Below, in pieces: positions 17,383 through 27,773 of a DNA stretch of 64,000 nt. The translations under genes and the position numbers were made by a program. This stretch comes from Bacteroidia bacterium (lineage in GTDB: Bacteria > Bacteroidota > Bacteroidia > J057), in NCBI GenBank assembly GCA_041391665.1, contig JAWKNO010000003.1:1364001-1428000 (forward strand), in the 5' to 3' direction. Each line of letters opens with the position of its first letter. The stretch's first letter is position 1. Below the pieces are notes generated by a model. That model saw only the letters and a list, made by a program, of their open reading frames with translations, had not been told where the DNA came from and ran no database searches.

Positions 17383-18120
17383 ATGGTAAAGCTGACTTTT
17401 CTGGGCTGTGGCGATGCTTTTGGTAGTGGTGGCCGCTTCTATACCTGCTTTTTACTCGAAACCTCGGGGAAAAAAATACTGGTCGATTGTGGCGCATCTG
17501 CTGTGATTTCTATGAAGAAAATGGGTATCTCTCCGGGAGAGATTGATGCAATTGTCATTTCCCATCTCCATGGGGATCATTTTGGCGGTATCCCATTTTT
17601 TCTGATTGATTGCAAACATGTATCAAACCGCACCAAAAATCTGATTATTGCCGGCCCGCAAAATATTGCCAGCAGAACGGCCATTGTCAGTGAAGCACTT
17701 TACCCCAATTCCTGGCAGTCAGATCGCGGCTTTGACCTTGAATTTGAAGAAATGGCTGAAGGCAATACAAGTATTCTGCCGGGAATCAGGGTTACTCCTT
17801 TTCCGGTGGTACACCCCAGCGGCAGCCAGTCTTTTGGCTTGCGGATCGAAGCCGAGGGTAAAGTTCTTGCTTATTCCGGAGATACTGAGTGGACCGATAC
17901 CCTGATCCCGCTTTCTGAAGGAGCGGATCTTTTTGTCTGCGAATGTTATAAATACGATCAACAGCTTCGCTTTCATCTCGATTACCAGACACTGTTGTCC
18001 AAGCGTGAGCAGCTCAACTGCCGCCGCATGATCCTTACTCACATGAGCGAAGAAATGTTGTCAAAAAAAGAGACGTCGGTATTCGAATGTGCGTATGACG
18101 GAATGGTCGCCGTACTTTAA
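17383..18120 (+). CDS. MBL-fold metallo-hydrolase, RNase Z-like
   Basis: A 245-residue metallo-beta-lactamase-fold protein. It has the early strand LTFLGCGDAFGSGGR, the metal motif SHLHGDHFGG (HxHxDH, near residues 60-66), a downstream His in VVHPSG, the Asp in YSGDTEW and the terminal His in ILTHMS. The order resembles short RNase Z/AtsA-like hydrolases, but the exosite arm of true RNase Z is not obvious. Substrate unknown; nucleic acid, cyclic nucleotide or small ester are possible. Its stop overlaps the convergent dehydrogenase gene by 4 bases. Confidence 0.88.
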   Translation: MVKLTFLGCGDAFGSGGRFYTCFLLETSGKKILVDCGASAVISMKKMGISPGEIDAIVISHLHGDHFGGIPFFLIDCKHVSNRTKNLIIAGPQNIASRTAIVSEALYPNSWQSDRGFDLEFEEMAEGNTSILPGIRVTPFPVVHPSGSQSFGLRIEAEGKVLAYSGDTEWTDTLIPLSEGADLFVCECYKYDQQLRFHLDYQTLLSKREQLNCRRMILTHMSEEMLSKKETSVFECAYDGMVAVL

Positions 18121-19085
18121 ACCTTTTCTGTATAGTATTCGCGGATATGCATAATCATCTCCCGTGTCATGCCGGAAAGATCAAACCCGGGTTTCCAGCC
18201 CCAGTCTTTGGTTGCTTCTGAGTCGTCGATACTTTGAGGCCAGCTGTCTGCAATTTCCTGCCGGAAATCTGGTTGAAAATCGCATTGAAAAGAGGGAATA
18301 TGGCTGGCGATTTCGGCGGAAAGCATCCCGGGAGTAAAACTGATTCCCGCCAGGTTATAGGAAGAACGAATTTTGATGGATTCGCCCGGGGCGTCCATAA
18401 TCGACAATGTCGCGCGAATTGCGTCAGGCATGTACATCATTGGAAGCGCGGTATCTTCCCGCAGAAAACTTGTATATCGCCCTTTTTTAACAGCTTCGTG
18501 AAAAATTTCCACTGCGTAATCTGTTGTACCACCGCCTGGCAATGTTTTGTAACTGATAAGCCCGGGATACCGCAGGCTGCGTACATCAATGCCGTACTTT
18601 TTGGCGTAGTAGGCGCACCAGCGCTCTCCTGCGAGTTTGCTGATACCATAGACCGTAGATGGGTCCATTTCGCAGTTTTGGGGCGTATGAACCCGTGGGG
18701 TTGACGGACCGAAAACGGCGATAGAACTTGGCCAGAATACTTTTTCCAGCGACAGTTCGCGCGCAGCTTCAAGGGTATTGAGCAGGCTTTTCATATTGAT
18801 TTCCCAGGCGAGCTGCGGCTGCTGTTCTCCTTTGGCTGATAAAATCGCCGCAAGGTTGTAAACGGTGCCGATACGATATTGAGAGATTACCTGGAAAAGC
18901 GCATCCTTATCGAGTATATCCAGTTTCAGGAAAAGGAAATCTGTCTTATGATCGGGAATACGGATATCGGTAGCGACCACGGCGTCATTGCCATATTTTT
19001 CCGTTAGTGCTGCTGTAAGTTCGCTGCCGATCTGGCCCAGCGCACCAATTACCAGGATACGTTTATTTTTTGTGTCAGCTGTCAT
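18117..19085 (-). CDS. NAD-dependent epimerase-type L-threonine 3-dehydrogenase
   Basis: A 322-residue short-chain (extended SDR) protein starting MTADTKNKRILVIGALGQIG. The Rossmann motif GALGQIGSEL is at about 14-23, the catalytic pair is YGISK and the substrate segment is SLRYPGLISYKTLPGGGTTDYAVEIF. This set matches the epimerase-like threonine dehydrogenases that oxidise L-threonine to 2-amino-3-ketobutyrate using NAD. I chose the ATG at 19085 because a longer frame to 19184 would overlap the upstream kinase gene, which ends at 19121. Convergent with the MBL gene. Confidence 0.88.
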   Translation of the reverse strand: MTADTKNKRILVIGALGQIGSELTAALTEKYGNDAVVATDIRIPDHKTDFLFLKLDILDKDALFQVISQYRIGTVYNLAAILSAKGEQQPQLAWEINMKSLLNTLEAARELSLEKVFWPSSIAVFGPSTPRVHTPQNCEMDPSTVYGISKLAGERWCAYYAKKYGIDVRSLRYPGLISYKTLPGGGTTDYAVEIFHEAVKKGRYTSFLREDTALPMMYMPDAIRATLSIMDAPGESIKIRSSYNLAGISFTPGMLSAEIASHIPSFQCDFQPDFRQEIADSWPQSIDDSEATKDWGWKPGFDLSGMTREMIMHIREYYTEKV

Positions 19086-19120
19086 TTTTTCATTTCGTCG
19101 GGGGACAATAAACCAGCAAT

Positions 19121-21121
19121 TTATAAATTTCTTGGGATCGCCACAAAAAATGTAGATCCTTTGCCGGGTTGTGATTCCACCCATATACGACCGCCGTGGT
19201 TTTCGGTTATTTTTTTACAAATAGCCAGCCCTATACCTGTACCCTCGTATTGTTCCCGTTGGTGAAGGCGCTGAAAAATGGAGAATATTTTTTCCTTATA
19301 CGCCTCTTCTATACCGATTCCATTGTCGGCAACGGAGAATACCACTTCTTTTTCGGTTTCTTTACTTTCAATTCTGATTTTGGGTGGGTCTGAGCTTTTA
19401 TATTTTAGGGCATTTGAGATCATGTTGAGAAACAACTGACTAAGTTGAGATGCATTCGCATGGATTCTGGGAAGCCAGGATACTTCAATTTGTGCGCCGG
19501 TTTCTTCAATGGTAGGTCGGAGGAGGTTGATGGATGAGTGGACGATTTGTTCCACATCCGACAGCTCAAAATGCTGATCGCCATCATCGATACAGGCATA
19601 GATCATGAGATCCTTTAATAAGGTATCCATACGACTTACACCTTCGGCTACAAACCCCATATATTCATGTGCATCTTTGTCAAAGAGATGACTATACCGG
19701 CGTTTGAGCAGCCCCGTGTAGGAAGCAATCATTCGCAGCGGTTCTTTCAGGTCATGGGAAGCGACGTAAGCAAACTGTTCGAGTTCTTTATTGGTGCGAG
19801 CCAGTTCGAAGTTTTTGGCATTCAGAAGCGCATTTGCCCGGGCCTGAATACGATTTCGGCTAAATAATACAAGCGCGAGTAAGGAGATTAAGACAAAGGC
19901 AATCAACCCACCGAAAAGGTATAGCCGTGCTTTTTCTTTTTGAATGGCCAGTTCCTGCCGGCTTTCCATGTCCCTGATTTGCTGAGAGACCGTGAGAGCG
20001 GCGATTTGTTTGCTTACATTTTCATTAAAGATAGAATCATGGAGTTTTTTATCCATGGTCTGAAAGTCAAATGCCTGGCGCAGGTTTCCTGCCTTAAAGT
20101 GAATTTCAGCCAGCATTCCCAGGATATTGTCACCGTGACGGCTGAGTCCCATACTATCGGTGTATTCCAGCGCTTTTTCCACAGATTCCAGTGCGAGCGG
20201 GTAGTTTTTGGCTTGGGCATACATCCGCCCCATACTCACCAGATTGGAGATTTCCCCTGCTTTATAGCCCAGTTCCTGATTCAGTTTTATTCCCTCACTC
20301 AGATAATATTCAGCAGAATCTGTATCATCGGTATAGGAGAATATTTCCCCAATCAGGCCGATAGAATAGGCCTCGCCGTATGGATATTGAATGGAATCTG
20401 CATAAGTATATGACCATCGGGCATAACGGAAAGCCTCATCAATTTTCATCTGTTTCAGGAGAATATTTCCCTTCTCTGCCAGGCAGGTATAGATCATTTG
20501 CTCCCATTTGATGCTTCGGGCGATATGAAAAGAGGAATCGCTATATAACAAAGCCTGATCGTATGCTTTCTGATCAAAAAAAGTGACCGAAAGGAGGTAG
20601 AGATTGTAGACCATTCCAACAGAATCTTTGGTGGACTCCAACTCTTCCATGACCATTTGTTGGAACTCAAGTGATTTCTTGATATCGCCAATGCTCAGAT
20701 AAATGCTGGATATCTGAGCATTGGTTTTAGCGTTTTTTCCAGGTATAATATTGCCTTGATTTATAGTCAGGCAATTCTTAAAATGAGATAGTGCCGTAGG
20801 GAAATCACCGGTGAGATAGGATATATAACCCAGTTGATAGTGTAGTTCTATGATAAGTGAGTCTGAAGAAGCTTTTTCAGCAGCTTCCAGCGCATGCATA
20901 TAAGGCTCTTTAGATTTTAGATATGTGCCATTTTCAACATAATAATTACCCTGTTGAATATACATCCTGGCAACCAGTGCATATTTTCCGGCAGATTTCA
21001 AATCTTCTATAACCTGTTGAAGGCTATCCACACCTGGCCCATCTCCCGGATGGGCAGCACGTGTATAGAAGATAGAGCAAGTAAGGACAATAGCGGACAA
21101 AATCCGGATAAACAATCTCAC
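19121..21121 (-). CDS. TPR-containing membrane sensor histidine kinase
   Basis: A 666-residue protein with a GTG start and a signal peptide (MRLFIRILSAIVLTCSIFYT). Residues about 40-370 hold TPR repeats in the periplasm. A membrane helix follows at about 397-418 (LYLFGGLIAFVLISLLALVLF), then a coiled coil. HisKA has its phospho-acceptor in VASHDLKEPL near residue 458, and the HATPase boxes are NMISNALKYKS, DNGIGIEE and GTGIGLAICKK. An in-frame ATG is not available near the signal sequence, so the GTG is favoured. This TPR-kinase type is common in Bacteroidota. No partner regulator is adjacent. Confidence 0.9.
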   Translation of the reverse strand: MRLFIRILSAIVLTCSIFYTRAAHPGDGPGVDSLQQVIEDLKSAGKYALVARMYIQQGNYYVENGTYLKSKEPYMHALEAAEKASSDSLIIELHYQLGYISYLTGDFPTALSHFKNCLTINQGNIIPGKNAKTNAQISSIYLSIGDIKKSLEFQQMVMEELESTKDSVGMVYNLYLLSVTFFDQKAYDQALLYSDSSFHIARSIKWEQMIYTCLAEKGNILLKQMKIDEAFRYARWSYTYADSIQYPYGEAYSIGLIGEIFSYTDDTDSAEYYLSEGIKLNQELGYKAGEISNLVSMGRMYAQAKNYPLALESVEKALEYTDSMGLSRHGDNILGMLAEIHFKAGNLRQAFDFQTMDKKLHDSIFNENVSKQIAALTVSQQIRDMESRQELAIQKEKARLYLFGGLIAFVLISLLALVLFSRNRIQARANALLNAKNFELARTNKELEQFAYVASHDLKEPLRMIASYTGLLKRRYSHLFDKDAHEYMGFVAEGVSRMDTLLKDLMIYACIDDGDQHFELSDVEQIVHSSINLLRPTIEETGAQIEVSWLPRIHANASQLSQLFLNMISNALKYKSSDPPKIRIESKETEKEVVFSVADNGIGIEEAYKEKIFSIFQRLHQREQYEGTGIGLAICKKITENHGGRIWVESQPGKGSTFFVAIPRNL

Positions 21122-21196
21122 ATGCTCAAATTACAAAATATTTCCTTTTCGTAATATGTCTGTGCGTAAACTTATCAATTTTTGTGTATGACTGGG

Positions 21197-22618
21197 TTAA
21201 ATTACAGCTTTTACCTCTGCGGCAAGTTTCTCCAGGGTTGATTTCGCGTCGCCAAACAGCATACGATTTTTTTCATGGAAAAACAGCGGATTATCAATTC
21301 CCGCATAACCCGGGCTCATACTCCTTTTCATTACGATCGTATTTTTTGCCTTAAGAATCTCCAGAATCGGCATACCATAAATCGGGCTTGAAGGATCATC
21401 AAGTGCGGCAGGGTTTACGACGTCATTCGCCCCTACTACAATGACAACATCGGTATCAGAAAGGACTCTGTTGGCATCGTCGAGGTCAAGCAGTTTTGTA
21501 TAAGCCACATCGGCTTCAGCGAGCAGCACATTCATGTGGCCGGGCATACGACCTGCTACCGGGTGGATCGCATAGGATACGGATACGCCATTTTTTTCCA
21601 ACAGACTTTCCAACTCATGACAAGATTTTTGCGCCTGAGCTACGGCCATACCATAACCTGGGACAATGACTACAGAGCTGGAGTAAGTAAGTAGAATAGC
21701 GGTATCATTAAGGCTGATTTCCCTGACGATGCGGTCACCGCTTTGAACTTTTGCCGGGCCTGTAGAACCGAATCCTCCGATGATCACATTCCAGAGAGAG
21801 CGGTTCATGGCAGTACACATCAAAACGGTCAGAATAACGCCTGAAGCACCTACGAGGATACCGCCTACAATCATCACCTGATTGTTGTAAACCAATCCGG
21901 CCAATGCTCCGGCAACACCAGAAAAAGCATTTAATAACGCAATAACCACAGGCATATCTGCCCCCCCAATCGGAATAACAAATGTAACTCCATAGATCAG
22001 CGCAATAACCATAACAACGATCACCAGCGTAAATGCTGAGTCTGCGGCAGGAGTAATCATATTATACACAACGCCACCCAAAATGAGTCCCAGAATGACG
22101 AGGTTTACGATGGTAGATTGCGGAATGCGCACCTTGCGGTCATCAATGAGGTCTTCAAGCTTAGCATAAGCAACGAGACTACCCGTAAAGGCAATTGCGC
22201 CAACAAACATGGCCATCAGCCCGACCAAATGGCTCCCTGCACCTACTGCTCCCGGGCCGCCGGCTGCATAGAGTTCCTGATGTTCAGACAATTCTACCAT
22301 AGAAATTGCAACAGAACAGGCGCCGCCCAGTCCGTTGAAAATAGAAACCATCTGAGGCATGGCGGTCATGGCTACTCTTTTGGAAGAGATCCAGCCAATT
22401 GCCGACCCAATTGCCATTGCGAGCAATATGATGAGAAAATTATTATCCCCTTTTTCCAGAGGGAGGACAAACGTCACGACAATGGCGATTGCCATACCAA
22501 GAGCTGCCCATAAATTGCCGGTTCGGGCTGTACGCGGACTACTAAGTTGCCGCAGACCGATGATAAAAAATATCACCCCGGCCAAATATCCCAGGTTTAC
22601 GATCTGATCCAAAATCAT
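21197..22618 (-). CDS. pntB: NAD(P) transhydrogenase subunit beta
   Basis: A 473-residue protein with about nine membrane helices (1-265), then the NADP-binding domain III. The latter shows VVIVPGYGMAVAQAQ, YAIHPVAGRMPGHMNVLLAEA and GANDVVNPAA, all hallmarks of PntB. Together with the two upstream genes it forms proton-translocating transhydrogenase, which makes NADPH from NADH using the proton gradient. Order on the minus strand is pntAA, pntAB, pntB with gaps of 36 and 12 bases. Confidence 0.97.
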   Translation of the reverse strand: MILDQIVNLGYLAGVIFFIIGLRQLSSPRTARTGNLWAALGMAIAIVVTFVLPLEKGDNNFLIILLAMAIGSAIGWISSKRVAMTAMPQMVSIFNGLGGACSVAISMVELSEHQELYAAGGPGAVGAGSHLVGLMAMFVGAIAFTGSLVAYAKLEDLIDDRKVRIPQSTIVNLVILGLILGGVVYNMITPAADSAFTLVIVVMVIALIYGVTFVIPIGGADMPVVIALLNAFSGVAGALAGLVYNNQVMIVGGILVGASGVILTVLMCTAMNRSLWNVIIGGFGSTGPAKVQSGDRIVREISLNDTAILLTYSSSVVIVPGYGMAVAQAQKSCHELESLLEKNGVSVSYAIHPVAGRMPGHMNVLLAEADVAYTKLLDLDDANRVLSDTDVVIVVGANDVVNPAALDDPSSPIYGMPILEILKAKNTIVMKRSMSPGYAGIDNPLFFHEKNRMLFGDAKSTLEKLAAEVKAVI

Positions 22619-22630
22619 ATCGGTTATATT

Positions 22631-22939
22631 TTATTTTTTCTTTTTAAACATTTCGAGCATGCGGTTGGTCACTGCGTGGCCACCGACTACGTTGATCATG
22701 CCAAGGATCACTCCCAAAAAACCTAGCGCCAGCGCTAAATAGTCGCTGGAATCGGCCTGCCTGACCAAAATGATTGCACCAATCACGACAACCCCGCTGA
22801 TTGCATTCGATCCTGACATCAGCGGCGTATGTAACACGGTCGGCACGTTAGCGATAAGTTCGAAACCGAGAAATCCTGCCAACACCAATACATAGAGCAT
22901 TGTGAGGTTTTCTGCGATAAACTGAATAATTGATTCCAT
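22631..22939 (-). CDS. pntAB: NAD(P) transhydrogenase subunit alpha, membrane part
   Basis: A 102-residue protein with three membrane helices. It includes the conserved LGFELIANVPTVLHTPLMSGSNAISGVVV segment (read here without gaps, about residues 23-51), which corresponds to the C-terminal membrane domain of E. coli PntA. In this organism the alpha chain is split into two genes, as in many Bacteroidota and in Rhodospirillum. Confidence 0.96.
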   Translation of the reverse strand: MESIIQFIAENLTMLYVLVLAGFLGFELIANVPTVLHTPLMSGSNAISGVVVIGAIILVRQADSSDYLALALGFLGVILGMINVVGGHAVTNRMLEMFKKKK

Positions 22940-22975
22940 CAGAAATAGATTAGGAAGTTTATCAAAATTGGGGTT

Positions 22976-24064
22976 TTAGACCTGTTTGGGCGCGCCCAGG
23001 TAGGTGGAAGAAACAATATCATTGCTGAAATCAAGTCCTTCGATCCCTTCTTTAAATACGTATTTGAAGAAATTGAACAGGTTATTGCTATACAATTTAC
23101 TGGCATCGCGGGGCATTCCTGAAGGCAGGTCTGACTTCCCTACGACCGTCACGCCATTAAACTCAATAACTTTTCCATTTTCAGTAACGGCACAGTTGCC
23201 TCCGGATGCCGCGGCGAGGTCGATGATGACACTTCCGGGCTGCATAGCCTCGACGGTGCGTTGTTCGATCAGCAATGGCGCTTTCCGGCCGGGGATATTT
23301 GCGGTACTGATGATGACATGTGCGCGAGCGGCACGCTCATGGATCAGTTCTTTTTGTTTGCGCAAATACTCTTCAGTCTGCTCGACGGCATATCCTCCTG
23401 CCGATTTATCTTCCCGGGCGCCTTCGACTTCGACAAATTTTGCCCCGAGACTTTCCACTTCCTCCCGCGCTGCGGTACGCACGTCGAATGCTTCGACCGT
23501 AGCGCCGAGGCGTTTTGCTGTGGCGATAGCCTGAAGACCGGCTACGCCGGCTCCGAGAATCAGCACACGTGCCGGCGGAATGGTACCCGCAGCGGTCATC
23601 ATCATCGGAAAATAACCGGGCAAGAGATCCGCAGCCATAACAACGGCTTTATATCCGGCAAGAGATGCCATAGACGACAATACATCCATCGATTGCGCAA
23701 TCGTGGTGCGGGGAATCCGGTCCAGACTGAAAGGCAATATGGCTGTTTGCTTCAGCTTCTCTGTTTTCTCTTTTTCTACCAGCGGATTAAAGAGCGACAA
23801 TAATACTGTACCCGCTTTCATCGCCGATATTTCGCTATCACCCGGAGGTGAAATTGTAGCAATGAGGTCTGCCTGCTTTAAGATAACCTCTCTGCTGACA
23901 ACCGTTGCACCTGCATCTGCATATCCGCTGTTGATATAGGATGCCGCAGTCCCTGCGCCATCTTCAACTTTTACTTCGTGGCCGATGCCGATAAGCTTTG
24001 CTACCGTTTCAGGGGTAAGTGCTACCCTTGCATCGTTTGTTTCTTTGAGAATACCAATGATCAT
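22976..24064 (-). CDS. pntAA: NAD(P) transhydrogenase subunit alpha, NAD-binding part
   Basis: A 362-residue soluble domain I of transhydrogenase, related to alanine dehydrogenase. It contains the NAD motif GAGVAGLQAIATAKRLGA near residue 172, the segment EVESLGAKFVEVE, and VIIDLAAASGGNCAVTE. It starts the pntAA-pntAB-pntB operon. The upstream 269 bases to the divergent murF-alr gene should contain both promoters, though no exact TAnnTTTG box is evident there. Confidence 0.96.
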   Translation of the reverse strand: MIIGILKETNDARVALTPETVAKLIGIGHEVKVEDGAGTAASYINSGYADAGATVVSREVILKQADLIATISPPGDSEISAMKAGTVLLSLFNPLVEKEKTEKLKQTAILPFSLDRIPRTTIAQSMDVLSSMASLAGYKAVVMAADLLPGYFPMMMTAAGTIPPARVLILGAGVAGLQAIATAKRLGATVEAFDVRTAAREEVESLGAKFVEVEGAREDKSAGGYAVEQTEEYLRKQKELIHERAARAHVIISTANIPGRKAPLLIEQRTVEAMQPGSVIIDLAAASGGNCAVTENGKVIEFNGVTVVGKSDLPSGMPRDASKLYSNNLFNFFKYVFKEGIEGLDFSNDIVSSTYLGAPKQV

Positions 24065-24333
24065 GGTGAGTGAATATAATGGGTATCGGGATATTCCCTT
24101 TGTCGCCGAAGATAAAAGGATTTTATACTTTGCACAACTTCGGTCTCTTCATTTGGAGATGACTTTTGTCGGTTTTGTACTGACTTTTATCCTTGTATCT
24201 TTCATTGACGCAACCAATATACCGCAATCTTTGCGGTATCTGCATATTTTGGAAAAATAACATCTTCTGATCTCTCCTTTTTTAATAAGCGGCAAGCACT
24301 GTAAATTGTGCGGTGGCTTACTAATTTCAATTC

Positions 24334-26730
24334 ATGCTGGGGATTCCTTATACCATAAAGACAATTGCGGAGATGGCCCTCGCCAAAGACTTATTTCAGG
24401 GCTTATATCCTGTCATGCCTGTAAACTATGTGGCATTTGATTCCCGCTTTATCAGCCACGGAAGCCAGACAATATTTGTCGCTATTCGCACTGAAAATCG
24501 CGATGGGCATGATTTTATCAGAGATGCATGGGAAAAAGGTGTGAGAAATTTTATTGTCGAGAAGCCTGTCTCTTTAAGCGGCGTAAATTATTTGATTTGT
24601 GATAATACTCTTCTTGCGCTCCAGCAGTGGGCACGGGCTCACCGCCAGAAATTCCACTATCCGGTCATTGCAATTACCGGAAGCAATGGGAAAACGACAG
24701 TAAAAGAATGGCTGGCTACCCTGGTGGAAATGCGCTTCCAGCTCGTCAAAAGCCCGATGAGTTACAACAGCCAGCTGGGGGTCCCCCTATCGGTACTCCA
24801 ACTACGCCCCGAGGCAGATCTTGCGCTGATTGAAGCGGGAATTTCCTGCGCAGGTGAAATGGAAATACTGGAAGCGATTATTCAGCCTACGATTGGCATA
24901 CTTACGCATATGGGCATAGCCCATGCTGAAGGATTTGACTCTTTTACCCATAAACTTTCAGAAAAAATCCGGCTGTTTCGCCATACAGAAACGGTGCTTT
25001 GCGGTGCAGATCAACCCGATGTGCTGGCATTCCTGCGGGAAAATCATGTGCCGGCAATTCCTGTTGCTGATTCTCTTCAGGGTGAATTTACGCTTCCCGG
25101 CAATGGCGATGAAGAAAGAGAAAACGCACAATTGGCCATTCATGCAGCCCGGTTTCTGGGACTTTCAACCGAAGAAATTTCCCGCAGACTACCACTGCTT
25201 CACCCGGTGTCCATGCGATTGGAGATGATTACCGACAATCCGGAGATCACCATTATCAATGATAGTTATAATTCAGATATTGATTCGGTGCGAAGTGCTT
25301 TCCGGCGGTTGATTCATACACGGGCGAAACCGGGCAATCAGATCATTATCTCTGATATTCCTCATCAGGGCGAATGGCAGGAAGAAGTACAGCGCCAGAT
25401 TTTGGAAGAAGCGATATCATTGGTGGGCAAAGATCATGTACGAACGGTAGGGCCTGTATTTGCCCGGCTCGGGCACCCCCTGAGTTACGAGACGACAGAA
25501 GCGCTGATGGAAAATCTGAGATACGACGATTTCCGCAATTGCACCGTATTGCTAAAGGGAGCCAGAGGATTTGCCCTGGAAAAAATCATTCCGATACTCA
25601 ACCGAAAACTGAATGCAACCTATTTTAAAATCAATCTCCAGGCATTGTCGCACAACTTCCGGCTGCTGAAATCCCTTGTGCCCGAAGGAACAAAAACCAT
25701 GTGCATGGTCAAAGCGGCTTCTTATGGGAGCGGAACCTGGGAAATCGCGCAGGCGCTGGCCAGTGAAGGCGCTGATTATCTTACGGTTGCCTATGCCTCA
25801 GAAGGGATTGAACTTCGAAATGCCCGGATTGATTTACCCATTATGGTAATGAATCCCGATCTATCTTCGATAGACGCACTGATCAATTTCGATATTGAAC
25901 CGGAGGTGAGCAATATCGATTTTTTGGAACGATACGTCAGAGCATCCCGCCTTGCGGGAGTATCGGGAAGCAAACTACATCTGAAGCTTGAAACGGGCAT
26001 GGGAAGACTAGGCTTCACCGAAGATGAACTCGACGAACTGATTGCATTTATCCGACAGTATCCAGATCTGACCATTGTTTCTGTCATGTCTCATCTGGCC
26101 GCAGCAGATGAGCCCGAAGAGGATCCCTTTACCCGGCGGCAGATAGATACCTTTTTGCGTATGGATCGACGGCTGCGCGAAGAATTGGGTATTTTCCCAC
26201 TGCGTCATATCCTCAATACCGCAGGCATGCTTCGTTTTGGCCAATATTCTATGGAAATGGTACGACTGGGCATTGGCTTGTATGGCGTGAATCCATTTGC
26301 CGAAAAAAAACTGCCCTTTTATGAAATCGGCAGCCTCCATTCGGTCATTTCCCAGATACATACCTGGCCGGCAGATACGAGTATTGGTTATGGTCGTGCC
26401 CAACGCACCCTGCGGCAATCACGAATCGCTACGGTTCCTATCGGGTATGCAGACGGAATCCCGCGTAGTCTCAGCAATGGGAAGGCTGAATTTATGGTAA
26501 GAGGGAAACCCGCTCCGATATTTGGGCGGGTATGTATGGATATGCTGATGCTGGATGTAACAGATATTCCAGGAGCAGCCGCCGGAGATGAAGTGGTGAT
26601 ATTTGGTCGTCAGGGCAACAGATTTATATCTGTAAGTGAACTGGCAAAATCTGCTGGAACCATTCCTTATGAAATTCTGGTCAGGATTAGCCCACGGGTG
26701 AGAAGAATTTATGTAAGAGAAGACATCTGA
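24334..26730 (+). CDS. murF-alr: Bifunctional MurF ligase / alanine racemase
   Basis: A 798-residue fusion. The N-terminal half is a UDP-MurNAc-tripeptide:D-Ala-D-Ala ligase fold with P-loop GSNGKTT (116-122) and the segment NDSYNSDIDSVRSAF. The C-terminal half (from about 428) is alanine racemase: PLP lysine Lys460 in MVKAASYGSG, catalytic Tyr in SIGYG (Tyr686), and PIGYADG. The fusion couples D-alanine formation to peptidoglycan precursor assembly and is typical of Bacteroidota. Several MurF positions look relaxed, so the ligase half may be weak or accessory. No second murF is in the window. Confidence 0.94.
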   Translation: MLGIPYTIKTIAEMALAKDLFQGLYPVMPVNYVAFDSRFISHGSQTIFVAIRTENRDGHDFIRDAWEKGVRNFIVEKPVSLSGVNYLICDNTLLALQQWARAHRQKFHYPVIAITGSNGKTTVKEWLATLVEMRFQLVKSPMSYNSQLGVPLSVLQLRPEADLALIEAGISCAGEMEILEAIIQPTIGILTHMGIAHAEGFDSFTHKLSEKIRLFRHTETVLCGADQPDVLAFLRENHVPAIPVADSLQGEFTLPGNGDEERENAQLAIHAARFLGLSTEEISRRLPLLHPVSMRLEMITDNPEITIINDSYNSDIDSVRSAFRRLIHTRAKPGNQIIISDIPHQGEWQEEVQRQILEEAISLVGKDHVRTVGPVFARLGHPLSYETTEALMENLRYDDFRNCTVLLKGARGFALEKIIPILNRKLNATYFKINLQALSHNFRLLKSLVPEGTKTMCMVKAASYGSGTWEIAQALASEGADYLTVAYASEGIELRNARIDLPIMVMNPDLSSIDALINFDIEPEVSNIDFLERYVRASRLAGVSGSKLHLKLETGMGRLGFTEDELDELIAFIRQYPDLTIVSVMSHLAAADEPEEDPFTRRQIDTFLRMDRRLREELGIFPLRHILNTAGMLRFGQYSMEMVRLGIGLYGVNPFAEKKLPFYEIGSLHSVISQIHTWPADTSIGYGRAQRTLRQSRIATVPIGYADGIPRSLSNGKAEFMVRGKPAPIFGRVCMDMLMLDVTDIPGAAAGDEVVIFGRQGNRFISVSELAKSAGTIPYEILVRISPRVRRIYVREDI

Positions 26731-26788
26731 ACCCGCCATTCTTCGTAAGCTTTTTATACCTTTGGTTTTCACAGAAATATTACCCGCC

Positions 26789-27751
26789 ATGCCTCTACCA
26801 TCAGCATTTATATTTACGATCATCTTACCGTTTGTATTAAGTGGATGTCCCGGTAATCAGCCCGGTAGTACTGATACAGCGGTAAACACCGAATCTGCAG
26901 CGGATAGTGTTGGGGTAGCCCGCACACCATTCCCCTATGACTTGAATAACCCTGATCGAAAAACCAAACTTCCGGATGAACTGGTGGAGGTTTCGGGATT
27001 GGGTTTTATGGAAAACGGGCAAATATGTATGGTGCAGGATGAAGAGGCAACTATTTATATATTTGATGTAGCGGCAGACTCTGTGACGGGTGTATATCCC
27101 TTTGGCGATGCCGGAGATTTCGAGGGAATAGAAATGGTAGAAAAAAATATTTTTACCCTTTCCACCGATGGCATACTGACAAAAGTTTCTCAATTTGAGA
27201 CAAAAATTCCCAAATTGGAAAAATTCCAGACCTTTTTGACCGGGAATTATGAACCAGAAGGACTCACATGGTTGCCAGGAACAAATTATCTTTTGATTGC
27301 CTGTAAAGAGGAGCCCGACGTAAAAAGTCCACAGGAGGCAAAAATCCGGACGATTTATTATTTTGATATAGACAAAAAGAAAATGGGGGAGAAACCATTT
27401 GCAACGATAGATTTTGGAGATATCAGTCGTGCCATGGATGCAGAGGAAACTACAGATCAAACCCAGAAGTGGAAGGCCGAATTTGATCCACGGAAGGGAG
27501 GAAGTTTTAAGCCCTCAGGCATAGCCGTACACCCTCTTACCGGCGAGATTTATATTACAGCATCCGTCGGAAAGCTGCTGGTTGTGCTGGATTCTGCCTT
27601 GCAGGTGACCCATGCGAGATACCTTTCCAGAGATATTTTTAAGCAGCCAGAGGGTATTTGTTTTGACCCTGCGGGCAATATGTTTATCAGCAATGAAGGT
27701 CGGGATGGGAAAGGAAATGTGCTTAAATTTGATTACAGGGCCGAAAAATGA
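26789..27751 (+). CDS. SdiA-regulated-domain lipoprotein
   Basis: A 320-residue protein from ATG 26789, with lipobox VLSGC (Cys20). A longer frame upstream would need a TTG start and would place extra residues before the signal peptide. The body is a beta-propeller of the SdiA-regulated family (ELVEVSGLGFMENGQICMVQDEEATIYIFD, EGIEMVEKNIFTLSTDG, PEGLTWLPGTNYLLIACKEEPD), followed by KPSGIAVHPLTGEIYI and PEGICFDPAGNMFISNEG. These proteins are envelope lipoproteins of uncertain function. A shared terminator follows. Confidence 0.85.
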   Translation: MPLPSAFIFTIILPFVLSGCPGNQPGSTDTAVNTESAADSVGVARTPFPYDLNNPDRKTKLPDELVEVSGLGFMENGQICMVQDEEATIYIFDVAADSVTGVYPFGDAGDFEGIEMVEKNIFTLSTDGILTKVSQFETKIPKLEKFQTFLTGNYEPEGLTWLPGTNYLLIACKEEPDVKSPQEAKIRTIYYFDIDKKKMGEKPFATIDFGDISRAMDAEETTDQTQKWKAEFDPRKGGSFKPSGIAVHPLTGEIYITASVGKLLVVLDSALQVTHARYLSRDIFKQPEGICFDPAGNMFISNEGRDGKGNVLKFDYRAEK

Positions 27752-27773
27752 ACAAATAGCAGTTTATTGGAAA

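Noticed and set aside
23985..24260. 91-residue plus-strand frame overlapping the pntAA start
   Set aside because: It overlaps a certain gene and its promoter region and has no recognisable content.
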